From: Phycicoccus sonneratiae
GTDB taxonomy: Bacteria > Actinomycetota > Actinomycetes > Actinomycetales > Dermatophilaceae
Direction: 5' to 3'
Length of the DNA stretch: 64,000 nucleotides
Assembly (NCBI RefSeq): GCF_016887965.1
Contig: NZ_JAFDVD010000027.1
Span: 1-64,000 of the forward strand
Position 1 is the first letter of the stretch, and every line of letters begins with the position of its first letter. The notes under the pieces are model-generated. The model was not told the origin of the DNA. It saw only the letters and a list, made by a program, of their open reading frames with translations, and ran no database searches. Shown here piece by piece: positions 57,510 to 64,000 of the stretch. The translations under genes and the position numbers were made by a program.

Positions 57510-58792
57510 CCACCCGAACCTCCCGGAGCCGGATCGCCCTCGCGCTCGGCGCGGGCGTCCTCGCCCTCGCGGCGTGTGCGCCCTCGTCGTCCTCGGGCGG
57601 CGACGACGGCGACGGCACCACGCTGACCGTCTGGTCCTGGCGCGTCGAGGACAAGGCCGCGTACGACAAGATCTTCGACGTCTACGAGAAGTCCCACCCG
57701 GGCGTCACGGTCGACTTCAAGCCCTTCAAGGCCACCGAGTACAACAAGATCCTCGCCACCGGCCTCGCCGGCAAGGACGGGCCCGACGTGCCGCAGGTGC
57801 GCTCCTACGGCCAGCTCCAGGGCACCGTCGCGGCCGGCTCGCTCGTCCCGCTCGACGGCAAGGTCGACCTGTCGTCGTGGGACGAGAACGTCGTCGCCAG
57901 CGCCAAGGGCAAGGAGGACGGCAAGATCTACTCCGTGCCGCTCGCCCGCCAGGCGACCGTGCTCTTCTACGACAAGAAGATGTTCTCGGACAACGGGGTC
58001 CAGGTCCCGACCACGTGGGACCAGTTCATCGCCGCCAACGAGACCTTCCTGAAGAAGGGCATCACGCCGCTCGCCGTCGGGGCCAAGGACGACTGGACCC
58101 TGCCGATCGTCCACGAGGTGCTCGCCGGTGCCCGCTTCGGCGGCGCCGACTTCCAGGAGGCCGTGACCTCCGGCGCCAAGGACTTCACCGACCCCGACTT
58201 CGTCGCCTCGGTCGAGGTGCTCAAGCAGCTCGAGAAGTACATGCCGAAGAGCGTCACCGGTGTCGCCGTCACCGACGCGATGACCCTCTTCACGTCGGGC
58301 AAGGCCGCGATGTACCCCGGCGGGTCCTACGACCTCGCCACCCTCCAGAAGGGCAACCCGGAGATGGAGATCGGCGTCATGCAGGTGCCGCCGGCCTCCG
58401 GCGCCCCGAGCGGCGCCACCGGCACGACGGCCGGCTGGGCCGACGGCAACTTCGCGGTCAACAGCAAGTCGCCGCACCAGGAGGAGGCCACCGAGCTCGT
58501 GACGTGGATGGCCACCCCCGAGTTCGGCCAGCTCGTCGCCGACGAGGTCAAGCAGATCTCGGCCGTCCCGGGTGTCACCTACTCCGACCCGGTGCTCAAG
58601 CAGGTCGCGGACGACTACGACAAGACCGGGTCGCCCTACCTCCTGCTCACCGACTTCCGCTACGGCACCCCGACGGGCACCGACCTGCTCGGCAAGGGCG
58701 CCCAGGAGCTCTTCCTCGGCAGCAAGGACGCCAAGACCGTCAGCACCGAGCTGAACTCCGGTGTGATGACCTGGTTCGAGCCCACCAGCTGA
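57506..58792 (+). CDS. ABC sugar-binding lipoprotein
   Basis: This 428-residue extracellular solute-binding protein (family 1) has a lipoprotein signal with LALAAC (Cys24), then TLTVWSWRVEDKAAYDKIF, the GKDGPDVPQVRSYGQL segment, a Trp-rich hinge and WADGNFAVNSKSPHQEEATELVTWM. AGGAG is 7 nt before the ATG, which overlaps the murQ stop. Context points to MurNAc or a MurNAc-containing muropeptide sugar as ligand. Confidence 0.93.
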   Translation: MTTRTSRSRIALALGAGVLALAACAPSSSSGGDDGDGTTLTVWSWRVEDKAAYDKIFDVYEKSHPGVTVDFKPFKATEYNKILATGLAGKDGPDVPQVRSYGQLQGTVAAGSLVPLDGKVDLSSWDENVVASAKGKEDGKIYSVPLARQATVLFYDKKMFSDNGVQVPTTWDQFIAANETFLKKGITPLAVGAKDDWTLPIVHEVLAGARFGGADFQEAVTSGAKDFTDPDFVASVEVLKQLEKYMPKSVTGVAVTDAMTLFTSGKAAMYPGGSYDLATLQKGNPEMEIGVMQVPPASGAPSGATGTTAGWADGNFAVNSKSPHQEEATELVTWMATPEFGQLVADEVKQISAVPGVTYSDPVLKQVADDYDKTGSPYLLLTDFRYGTPTGTDLLGKGAQELFLGSKDAKTVSTELNSGVMTWFEPTS

Positions 58793-58810
58793 CCCACCCC
58801 GACCACCCCG

Positions 58811-58838
58811 GCGGCCGGCGCCCACGAGGCCCGGCCGC
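58811..58838 (+). promoter_or_regulatory. Intercistronic hairpin between binding protein and permease
   Basis: GCGGCCGG (58811-58818) pairs with CCGGCCGC (58831-58838) around a 12 nt loop in the 85 nt gap. Such hairpins often stabilise the binding-protein message or attenuate downstream genes, giving more binding protein than permease. Confidence 0.5.
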
Positions 58839-58877
58839 TGGGTGAGCCGGTCACCGACCTCCCACCCCCCGGAAGCC

Positions 58878-59777
58878 ATGAACCGACGTACCGGACTGCT
58901 CTTCGTCACCCCGGCCCTCGCGCTGTTCGGGGTGTTCGTCCTCTACCCGATGGTCACCGCGTTCTCCTACGCGTTCTACGACTGGCAGGGCACCGCCCGC
59001 GGCGGCTTCGCCGGGCTCGAGAACTTCACGGCGCTCTTCACGCGCGCACCGTTCACCACCGACCTGCCCCGCGCGCTGCTGCACAACGTCCTCTTCTTCG
59101 TCGGGACGATGCTCGTGCAGAACACGATCGGGCTCACCGTCGCGTTCCTGCTGCACCGACGGGTCCGCACCCGCCGGGCGCTCCAGACGCTCTACGCGAT
59201 GCCCTACCTCGTCAGCCCGATCGTCATCGGCTACCTGTGGACGCTCCTGCTGTCCCCGACCTTCGGGCCCGTCAACACCCTGCTGACGAAGGTCGGCCTC
59301 GAGTCGTGGGCGCTGCCCTGGCTCGGTGACCCGGACACCGCGCTCTGGGTCGTCATCCTCGTCAGCGTCTGGCAGTGGATCGGCTTCCCGGTCCTGCTCT
59401 ACGGGGCCGCGCTCGGCGGGGTGCCCGAGGAGCTGTCCGAGGCGGCCCGGGTCGACGGCGCCTCGCACGCGCAGACCTTCCGGCGGGTCACCTTCCCGCT
59501 CCTCGTGCCGGCCATCGGCACGGTGAGCGTGCTGACCTTCATCTTCGCGATGGAGGCCTTCGCGCTGCCCTACGCGTTCGGCGGCTCGACGGGCAACCCG
59601 GCGGGCTCGACCGACTTCATCTCGCTGCTCTTCTACCGGACGGCCTTCGACTCCGGGGCGACCGACGCCATCGGCACCTCGTCGGCGCTGGCCACGCTGC
59701 TCTTCGTCCTGATCTTCGGAGGGGCGTACGCCGCGACCGCGGTGCTGCGCCGGCACGAGCGGAGGATCACCGCGTGA
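58878..59777 (+). CDS. ABC sugar permease 1
   Basis: This 299-residue MalF-type permease has six helices and the cytoplasmic EAA loop EELSEAARVDGASHAQTFRRV for contact with the ATPase. RRTGLLFVTPALALFGVFVLYPM is the first helix. ATG at 58878 is preferred because GGAAG precedes it; GTG at 58842 would add 12 residues. It overlaps the second permease as GTGA. Confidence 0.92.
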   Translation: MNRRTGLLFVTPALALFGVFVLYPMVTAFSYAFYDWQGTARGGFAGLENFTALFTRAPFTTDLPRALLHNVLFFVGTMLVQNTIGLTVAFLLHRRVRTRRALQTLYAMPYLVSPIVIGYLWTLLLSPTFGPVNTLLTKVGLESWALPWLGDPDTALWVVILVSVWQWIGFPVLLYGAALGGVPEELSEAARVDGASHAQTFRRVTFPLLVPAIGTVSVLTFIFAMEAFALPYAFGGSTGNPAGSTDFISLLFYRTAFDSGATDAIGTSSALATLLFVLIFGGAYAATAVLRRHERRITA

Positions 59778-60709
59778 GCGTCGTCCCGGCCGGCATCGGC
59801 ACCGCCGACGAGCCCGCGGACGTCACCCCCGCCACCGGAGACGGCGGCCCCGGGTCGGGTGCCCCGCGCCGGCAGCGCGCGCGCGGCCGCACCGCGCCCG
59901 TCGGGGGGCGGACGGCCAGCGTCGCGCTCTGGGTGTACGCCGCCTTCGCCCTCGTGCCGCTGCTCCTCATGCTCAGCAGCTCGTTCCGCAGCAACGGCGA
60001 CCTCATCTCGAACCCGCTCGGCGCGCCGTGGCCGCTGTCGTTCGATGCGTACGAGGAGGCCTGGACCGCAGGCAACTTCGCGACGTACTTCGGCAACAGC
60101 CTGCTCGTGACGCTCGGCGCGGTGGTGCTCTCGACGACGGTCGCGACGATGGCGTCGTACGCGCTGGCCCGGGGTCGCTCGCGCATCTTCCGGTGGCTGG
60201 AGTCGCTCTTCCTCTCCGGGCTGATGCTGCCCATCCACCTCGCGATCCTGCCGATCTTCTACCTCTTCGACGGGGTCGGCCTCGTCGACTCCCGGCTCGG
60301 GCTGGCGCTGCTGTACGGGGCGTCCGGCGTGCCGTTCTCGATCTTCGTCCTCACGACGTTCTTCCGGCAGCTGCCCGAGGAGCTCGAGGAGGCGGCGACC
60401 CTCGACGGCGCGAGCGCCTGGCAGACCTTCTCGCGGATCATGGTGCCGCTCGTCCGGCCGGCCCTGGCCACCGTGGCGGTCTTCCGGTTCGTCCCGATCT
60501 GGAACGACTTCCTCTTCCCGCTCGTGCTGCTGCGCGACGACGCGAAGTACACCCTGCCCGTCGGCCTCACGCAGTTCTTCGGCGAGAACGCGACGAACTA
60601 CGCGGCCGTCTTCGCCGGGCTGGTCATCACGACCCTGCCGCTCATCGCCCTCTTCCTCGTCGCGACCCGGCAGATCGTCGCCGGCTTGACCGCGGGCATG
60701 TCCAAGTGA
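59774..60709 (+). CDS. ABC sugar permease 2
   Basis: This 311-residue MalG-type permease has a disordered cytoplasmic N-terminus (about 45 residues), six helices and the EAA motif EELEEAATLDGASAWQTFSRI. It pairs with permease 1. No ATPase gene lies in the cluster, so a shared MsiK/MalK-type ATPase elsewhere is expected, as is common for CUT1 importers of actinobacteria. Confidence 0.92.
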   Translation: MSVVPAGIGTADEPADVTPATGDGGPGSGAPRRQRARGRTAPVGGRTASVALWVYAAFALVPLLLMLSSSFRSNGDLISNPLGAPWPLSFDAYEEAWTAGNFATYFGNSLLVTLGAVVLSTTVATMASYALARGRSRIFRWLESLFLSGLMLPIHLAILPIFYLFDGVGLVDSRLGLALLYGASGVPFSIFVLTTFFRQLPEELEEAATLDGASAWQTFSRIMVPLVRPALATVAVFRFVPIWNDFLFPLVLLRDDAKYTLPVGLTQFFGENATNYAAVFAGLVITTLPLIALFLVATRQIVAGLTAGMSK

Positions 60710-60722
60710 TCGGCTCGCGCGG

Positions 60723-61661
60723 GTGAGCACCCTCGTGGCCGTCGACGTCGGCGGCAGCGGCCTGCGACTGCTCGTGTGCCGCGACGGCGTGGGCGGACCG
60801 CCGCGCAGCGCGGCCGGGGCTCGGGTCGGCGCCGCCGGGCTCGACGTCGCGGCCCTGGCCGCCGACGCCCGCGCGCTCCTCGACGCCGAGGGCGTCGACC
60901 GGCCGGACGCCGTCTGCTGGTCGACCCGCGGGCTGCTCTTCCTCGCCGACCCGGCCGACGTCCTGCTCGCCGTGGGGGCGGCGCTCGGAGCCCGGCGCAC
61001 CGCCGTCGTCAGCGACGCGGTCGCCAGCCTCGTCGGGGCGCTCGGCGAGGTCGTCCCCGGCGCGGTCGTGGCGGCCGGCACCGGCGCCGTGGCCTTCGGC
61101 TCCGACTTCGACGACCACTGGACCCGCGTCGACGGCTGGGGGCACGTGCTCGGCGACCGGGGCTCGGCCGCGTGGGTCGGGATGGAGGGCCTGCGCGTCG
61201 CGCTGCGGGCCCGGGACGGTGTCGACGGCGGGTCGGCCGGCCTCCTCGACGCCGCGCAGGACCTGCTCGGGCCGTGCGAGACCTGGCCCCGCCGGGTGAT
61301 GACCGGGGCCGACGCCCCCGAGGCGCTGGCCTCGGTCGCGCCGCTCGTCACGGCGGCCGCCGCGTCCGGCGACGTCGTCGCGGCGGGCGTCTGCGTCGCG
61401 GCGGGACGCTCGCTCGGGGAGTCGCTCCTCGCGGCGGCCGCCGGCCTGGAGCGTCCCCGGCTCGTCGTCACCGGAGGGCTGCTGCGCGCCGACGCGGTGC
61501 GCAGCGCCCTCGACGAGGTCGTGCACGACGCCGGCCTCGACGTCACCCGCTCGGTCGGCGGGGCGCTCGACGGCGCCCTCGTCCTCGCCTCGCGCCTCGA
61601 CGCCACGGGCGACCTGCCGCGGCACCCGGAGTACGTGCACGTCGGCGCACCCCGCGCCTGA
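60723..61661 (+). CDS. BadF/BadG-type sugar kinase (MurNAc/GlcNAc kinase candidate)
   Basis: This 312-residue ASKHA-fold kinase shows the phosphate-1 motif AVDVGGSGLRLLV, the phosphate-2 motif AGTGAVAFGS and the sugar-site segment GWGHVLGDRGSAAWVG. The family includes GlcNAc kinase and the MurNAc/GlcNAc kinase MurK. Because the ABC importer delivers unphosphorylated sugar and MurQ needs MurNAc-6-P, this enzyme should supply that phosphate. It lies 13 nt after the permease, the last gene of the cluster. Confidence 0.88.
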   Translation: MSTLVAVDVGGSGLRLLVCRDGVGGPPRSAAGARVGAAGLDVAALAADARALLDAEGVDRPDAVCWSTRGLLFLADPADVLLAVGAALGARRTAVVSDAVASLVGALGEVVPGAVVAAGTGAVAFGSDFDDHWTRVDGWGHVLGDRGSAAWVGMEGLRVALRARDGVDGGSAGLLDAAQDLLGPCETWPRRVMTGADAPEALASVAPLVTAAAASGDVVAAGVCVAAGRSLGESLLAAAAGLERPRLVVTGGLLRADAVRSALDEVVHDAGLDVTRSVGGALDGALVLASRLDATGDLPRHPEYVHVGAPRA

Positions 61662-61675
61662 CAGACTCTGCCGCC

Positions 61676-62740
61676 ATGGACATCCCCCAGCACTGGGTGC
61701 GGGTCGAGGGCTTCAGCCCGCACCTCGGGCGCTCCGGCGGCCCGGTGTCGGTCTGGGGCTGGTCGACCACCTCCGACGAGGAGGCCCGGCAGGTCGGCGA
61801 GCAGCGGCTCGCGGACCTCCTCGACCGGGTCGCGCGCGAGGGTCGCCTGCCCGCCACCCGCGGCTACTACCCGCGCACCCCGCTGCGCGAGCCGGTGCTC
61901 GAGGACGTCGAGTCCGCTGATGGACGGCGGGTCGGGGTCGTCACCCGCAACCGGATGGGCTGCGAGGTGCTGTGCACCGACGTCCTGTTCGTCGCCGACG
62001 TCGACGTGCCCGAGCTCGCGGACGAGGTGCCCCCCGCGGGGGAGGCGTCGGCAGCCCCGGCCCCGCGGTCCCGGGGGGCGGGGTCGTTCCTGCGCCGGCT
62101 GTTCCTCGGGCGTCCCGACCCCACGCCGATGGCACCGGGGGGCGAGGACGCGGCGGGGCTCGACGCGCCGTCGGCCCCGAGCCCGGCACCCGCGCCCGAC
62201 ACCGGCTACGAGGCCTACCCCGCCGATCCCACCGACCCGACCGGAATCCGGGTCGCGGCGACCGGCCCCGAGACGCCGTCCGTCGCGGAGTGCCTTGCGG
62301 CGGAACCGGTCTGGGAGTTCGGGCGACGCCACCCCGAGCTGGGGGTCCGGGTGTACCGGACGGCTGCCGGGTTGCGTGTGCTCGTCACGGGGGTCGACGC
62401 CGCGCCGGGGTCCGAGCGGGCGGCGCAGCTGCTCGCCGAGCTCGACAGCGACCCGTTGTACGCCGAGCTGTGCGCGACGCACGGCAGCTACCGGGCCCGG
62501 TTGACACCCAAGCCGTTCCGCGTGGGTCGGCGGGCCCTCGACGTCTCGTGGCCGTGCGCCGACGAGGCCGCCGAGCGGCGCTGGATGCGCTGGGTCGACC
62601 GGTACGAGTCGCGCACCGTCGAGTACGCCACCTGCCGGCTGATCAGCGCCTCCGGGCCGGTGCCCGGTCCCGACGAGCAGCGCCTGGTCGAGCTCCACGA
62701 CGAGCGCACCGGCGTGGGCGTGCGCCTGCCCCTCGCCTGA
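61676..62740 (+). CDS. Conserved hypothetical protein
   Basis: This 354-residue protein is of an unnamed family: N-terminal WVRVEGFSPHLGRSGGPVSVWGWS, then RGYYPRTPLREPVLEDV and a TRNRMGCEVLCTDVLFVADVD segment, a 75-residue Pro/Ala-rich linker (about 118-195), and a C-terminal part with LGVRVYRTAAGLRVLVTG, YRARLTPKPFRVG and VEYATCRLISASG. No signal or catalytic motif is recognised. It starts 14 nt after the kinase gene but has its own possible promoter; a link to MurNAc use is not supported. Confidence 0.7.
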   Translation: MDIPQHWVRVEGFSPHLGRSGGPVSVWGWSTTSDEEARQVGEQRLADLLDRVAREGRLPATRGYYPRTPLREPVLEDVESADGRRVGVVTRNRMGCEVLCTDVLFVADVDVPELADEVPPAGEASAAPAPRSRGAGSFLRRLFLGRPDPTPMAPGGEDAAGLDAPSAPSPAPAPDTGYEAYPADPTDPTGIRVAATGPETPSVAECLAAEPVWEFGRRHPELGVRVYRTAAGLRVLVTGVDAAPGSERAAQLLAELDSDPLYAELCATHGSYRARLTPKPFRVGRRALDVSWPCADEAAERRWMRWVDRYESRTVEYATCRLISASGPVPGPDEQRLVELHDERTGVGVRLPLA

Positions 62741-62838
62741 GGTCCCCGCGGGCTCGACGGGTCGGAGGATGGGGGACTCCGCGGGGTGCGTGACCTCGTC
62801 CCTCGGTCCCGCACTCCGCTCCCGGCATCCCCCTCCGT

Positions 62839-62893
62839 CCGCCACACACGACGAAGCCCCGCGCTGGCGCGCGGGGCTCGTCGTGAGTGGCGG
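62839..62893 (-). terminator. tRNA terminator whose outer stem includes the tRNA 3' end
   Basis: The arms (62839-62863 and 62870-62893; core AAGCCCCGCG/CGCGGGGCT) extend outward through ACGACGA/TCGTCGT to CCGCCAC/GTGGCGG. The right arm on this strand covers positions 62888-62893, the 3' end of tRNA-Ser(GGA). The layout matches the terminator after tRNA-Ser(CGA). Confidence 0.78.
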
Positions 62894-62975
62894 AGGATGG
62901 GGGATTTGAACCCCCGAGGGTTTTATCCCAACACGATTTCCAATCGTGCGCACTAGGCCACTATGCGAATCCTCC
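62888..62975 (-). tRNA. tRNA-Ser(GGA)
   Basis: This is a class II tRNA on the minus strand. Acceptor GGAGGAT (5' end at 62975) pairs with ATCCTCC, with discriminator G and encoded CCA (62888-62890). The anticodon loop TTGGAAA carries GGA, the variable arm is long, and the T loop is GTTCAAATC. It reads UCC/UCU codons. Confidence 0.97.
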
Positions 62976-63093
62976 GCGGAGGAGGCTACCGGAGCCGACG
63001 CCGCACCCGAAATCGGTCGGGGGCGCCCGGGTCCGTCGCGAGAACGCGCAGGTCCTCTCGACACCCGGGGCGGCGCGCTGCCACCATCACCCC

Positions 63094-63906
63094 ATGAGCA
63101 GCACGGGGGCGACGGGGACGGTGGCACGGCCACCCGGTGGGACGACCGAGGCGAGCGGGCGGGTGGGCCGGCTCCGCGGCGACCGCGCGTTCGGGGCGGT
63201 CCTCGTGGCGCTCTGGGTCGCCTGGCTCGTCCTCACGCTGCTCACCCAGACCCGGCTGGTCACCTCCGACCGGCTCGTCGACGACCTCGCGGCCGGCCGA
63301 GTCGTCGCCTGGCGGGTCGTCCAGCTCGACACCTCCGACGACGGGCGAGCCTGGAGCCACGGCGTCGAGTACTCGCTGACGGACGTGACCGACGACGTCG
63401 ACGCCGCCTTCTCCGAGCCGGGCTCCCCGGCCATCGCCTATTGGACCGACGGGTGGTTCGCCCCCGCCCGCGTGCTCGACCCTAACGGCCTCACCGTGGG
63501 TCCGCCGGACGTCCGCGAGCGGCTGCTCGCCGCCGGGGTGCCGACGCTCGAGCGGCTCGAGGACGCCCCGTCGGTCACCGCGGACCGTCGGCAGAACTGG
63601 ACGGCCTGGGCCGGCGCGCCGCTGCTGCTCCTCACCCTGGGCTCGATCGTGGGGGGTCGCGCGCCGACCCGCGGCACGCGGTGGTTCTGGTTCTGGCAGA
63701 CGTGGGTGACCTTCGGCCTCGGGGTGCTCGCCTACGCGATGCTCGAGCAGCTGCGGCCCGCCCCGGCGCCGGGCACGGTCGGGGCGCCGGCCCGGCTCGG
63801 CGGCTGGCGGGGCCTGGGCATCTCGATCCTCGGCTCGCTCGTCGTCGCCGCGTCGGCCGACCTGCTCGCCTCGAACACCCACTGGCTGTGGCTGCTCCGC
63901 CCCTGA
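63094..63906 (+). CDS. Membrane protein of unknown function
   Basis: This 270-residue protein has one N-terminal helix (AFGAVLVALWVAWLVLTLL, about 33-52), an extracytoplasmic part of about 110 residues (WRVVQLDTSDDGRAWSHGVEY, PAIAYWTDGWFAPARVL) and three C-terminal helices from about residue 175. I do not recognise the family. The start is at 63094; longer frames run through the tRNA gene and are artefacts. A related reading frame starts just after it. Confidence 0.72.
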   Translation: MSSTGATGTVARPPGGTTEASGRVGRLRGDRAFGAVLVALWVAWLVLTLLTQTRLVTSDRLVDDLAAGRVVAWRVVQLDTSDDGRAWSHGVEYSLTDVTDDVDAAFSEPGSPAIAYWTDGWFAPARVLDPNGLTVGPPDVRERLLAAGVPTLERLEDAPSVTADRRQNWTAWAGAPLLLLTLGSIVGGRAPTRGTRWFWFWQTWVTFGLGVLAYAMLEQLRPAPAPGTVGAPARLGGWRGLGISILGSLVVAASADLLASNTHWLWLLRP

Positions 63907-63923
63907 GCCGCGCGCCCTCGCGC

Positions 63924-64000
63924 GTGCCGTCCGCCGTGGGCCGTCGCGTGCTCGGTGCCGTCCTCGTGCTGCTGTGGGTCGCGTTCGTCGCCCTCGCGAC
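63924..64000 (+). CDS. Partial gene, membrane protein (cut by window end)
   Basis: Only the first 25 codons are visible: VPSAVGRRVLGAVLVLLWV then AFVALA. They resemble the first helix of the preceding protein (GAVLVALWVAWLVLTLL), which suggests a tandem paralogue. The start is chosen at the GTG 18 nt after the previous stop; it could also be a later GTG (63936). Confidence 0.5.
   Translation, partial: MPSAVGRRVLGAVLVLLWVAFVALA

Noticed and set aside
62887-63093. Upstream extension of the membrane-protein frame with GGFEPPRVLS
   Set aside because: It is the antisense of tRNA-Ser(GGA); the real start is 63094.
59633-63133. Minus-strand open frame of more than 1100 codons across permease, kinase and tRNA genes
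   Set aside because: It is antisense to recognised genes, is full of Arg/Gly/Pro, and crosses a tRNA gene.

Overview
The window is very GC-rich DNA (roughly 70-75% G+C by eye) with dense coding on both strands, frequent GTG starts, GTGA/ATGA stop-start overlaps and many genes whose start codon lies 6-8 nt after a TANNNT box (leaderless mRNAs). Together with SigK/RskA, DUF3151, F420/LLM-type oxidoreductases, a DivIVA-like protein and SoxR of the actinobacterial type, this points to an actinobacterium, most likely in the Micrococcales (an Intrasporangiaceae-like organism is my guess). No phage, insertion sequence, plasmid function or CRISPR array was seen. It looks like a core chromosomal segment.

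Layout. 1-1777: a three-gene GTPase/roadblock operon (minus strand). 1.98-32.6 kb: five genes of de novo purine synthesis (purA, purD, purC, purL, purF), all on the plus strand but spread over 29 kb and separated by unrelated genes. These include a HelD-type RNA polymerase-associated ATPase, a SoxR-controlled MFS exporter, a MarR/MFS/formamidase operon, two TetR modules, two AlkZ-like proteins, a DivIVA-like protein and the sigK-rskA-fasciclin-molybdoenzyme locus. PurL is the long, single-chain type with a fused glutaminase domain, so purS and purQ are not expected; purM does not follow purF. 32.8-38.4 kb: an AbiEi/DUF559-like protein, an amino-acid permease, a PH-domain protein, upp, tadA, a GlsB-type membrane protein and tRNA-Ser(CGA). 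38.8-41.4 kb: two response regulators and a soluble double-PAS histidine kinase. 41.7-49.6 kb: DedA, a LytR_C protein, a HerA-like ATPase, a barnase/barstar pair, an AEC transporter, an acyl-CoA synthetase and a VOC protein.

49.7-61.7 kb: after an AraC regulator comes the most coherent system in the window, a nine-gene peptidoglycan-sugar (MurNAc) scavenging cluster: exported NagZ-like GH3 glucosaminidase, exported NamZ-like exo-muramidase, exported AmiE-like serine hydrolase, MurR-like RpiR regulator, MurQ etherase, a CUT1-type ABC importer (lipoprotein plus two permeases, no ATPase gene) and a BadF/BadG-type sugar kinase. The logic is that of the Bacillus subtilis mur/nag cluster, but the PTS transporter MurP is replaced by an ABC importer plus a kinase. 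A conserved hypothetical gene, tRNA-Ser(GGA) and two related membrane-protein genes (the last one cut by the window edge) complete the window.

Between genes there are at least three families of palindromic repeats: five copies of a 43-44 nt REP-like element at 32.7, 33.8 and 44.9-45.0 kb, a nested 91 nt palindrome after purA, and a paired CGGCATCCGGAG element upstream of both purC and nagZ. There are also several near-perfect operator palindromes (SoxR box, MarR box, a 34 bp TetR-type operator over a start codon).
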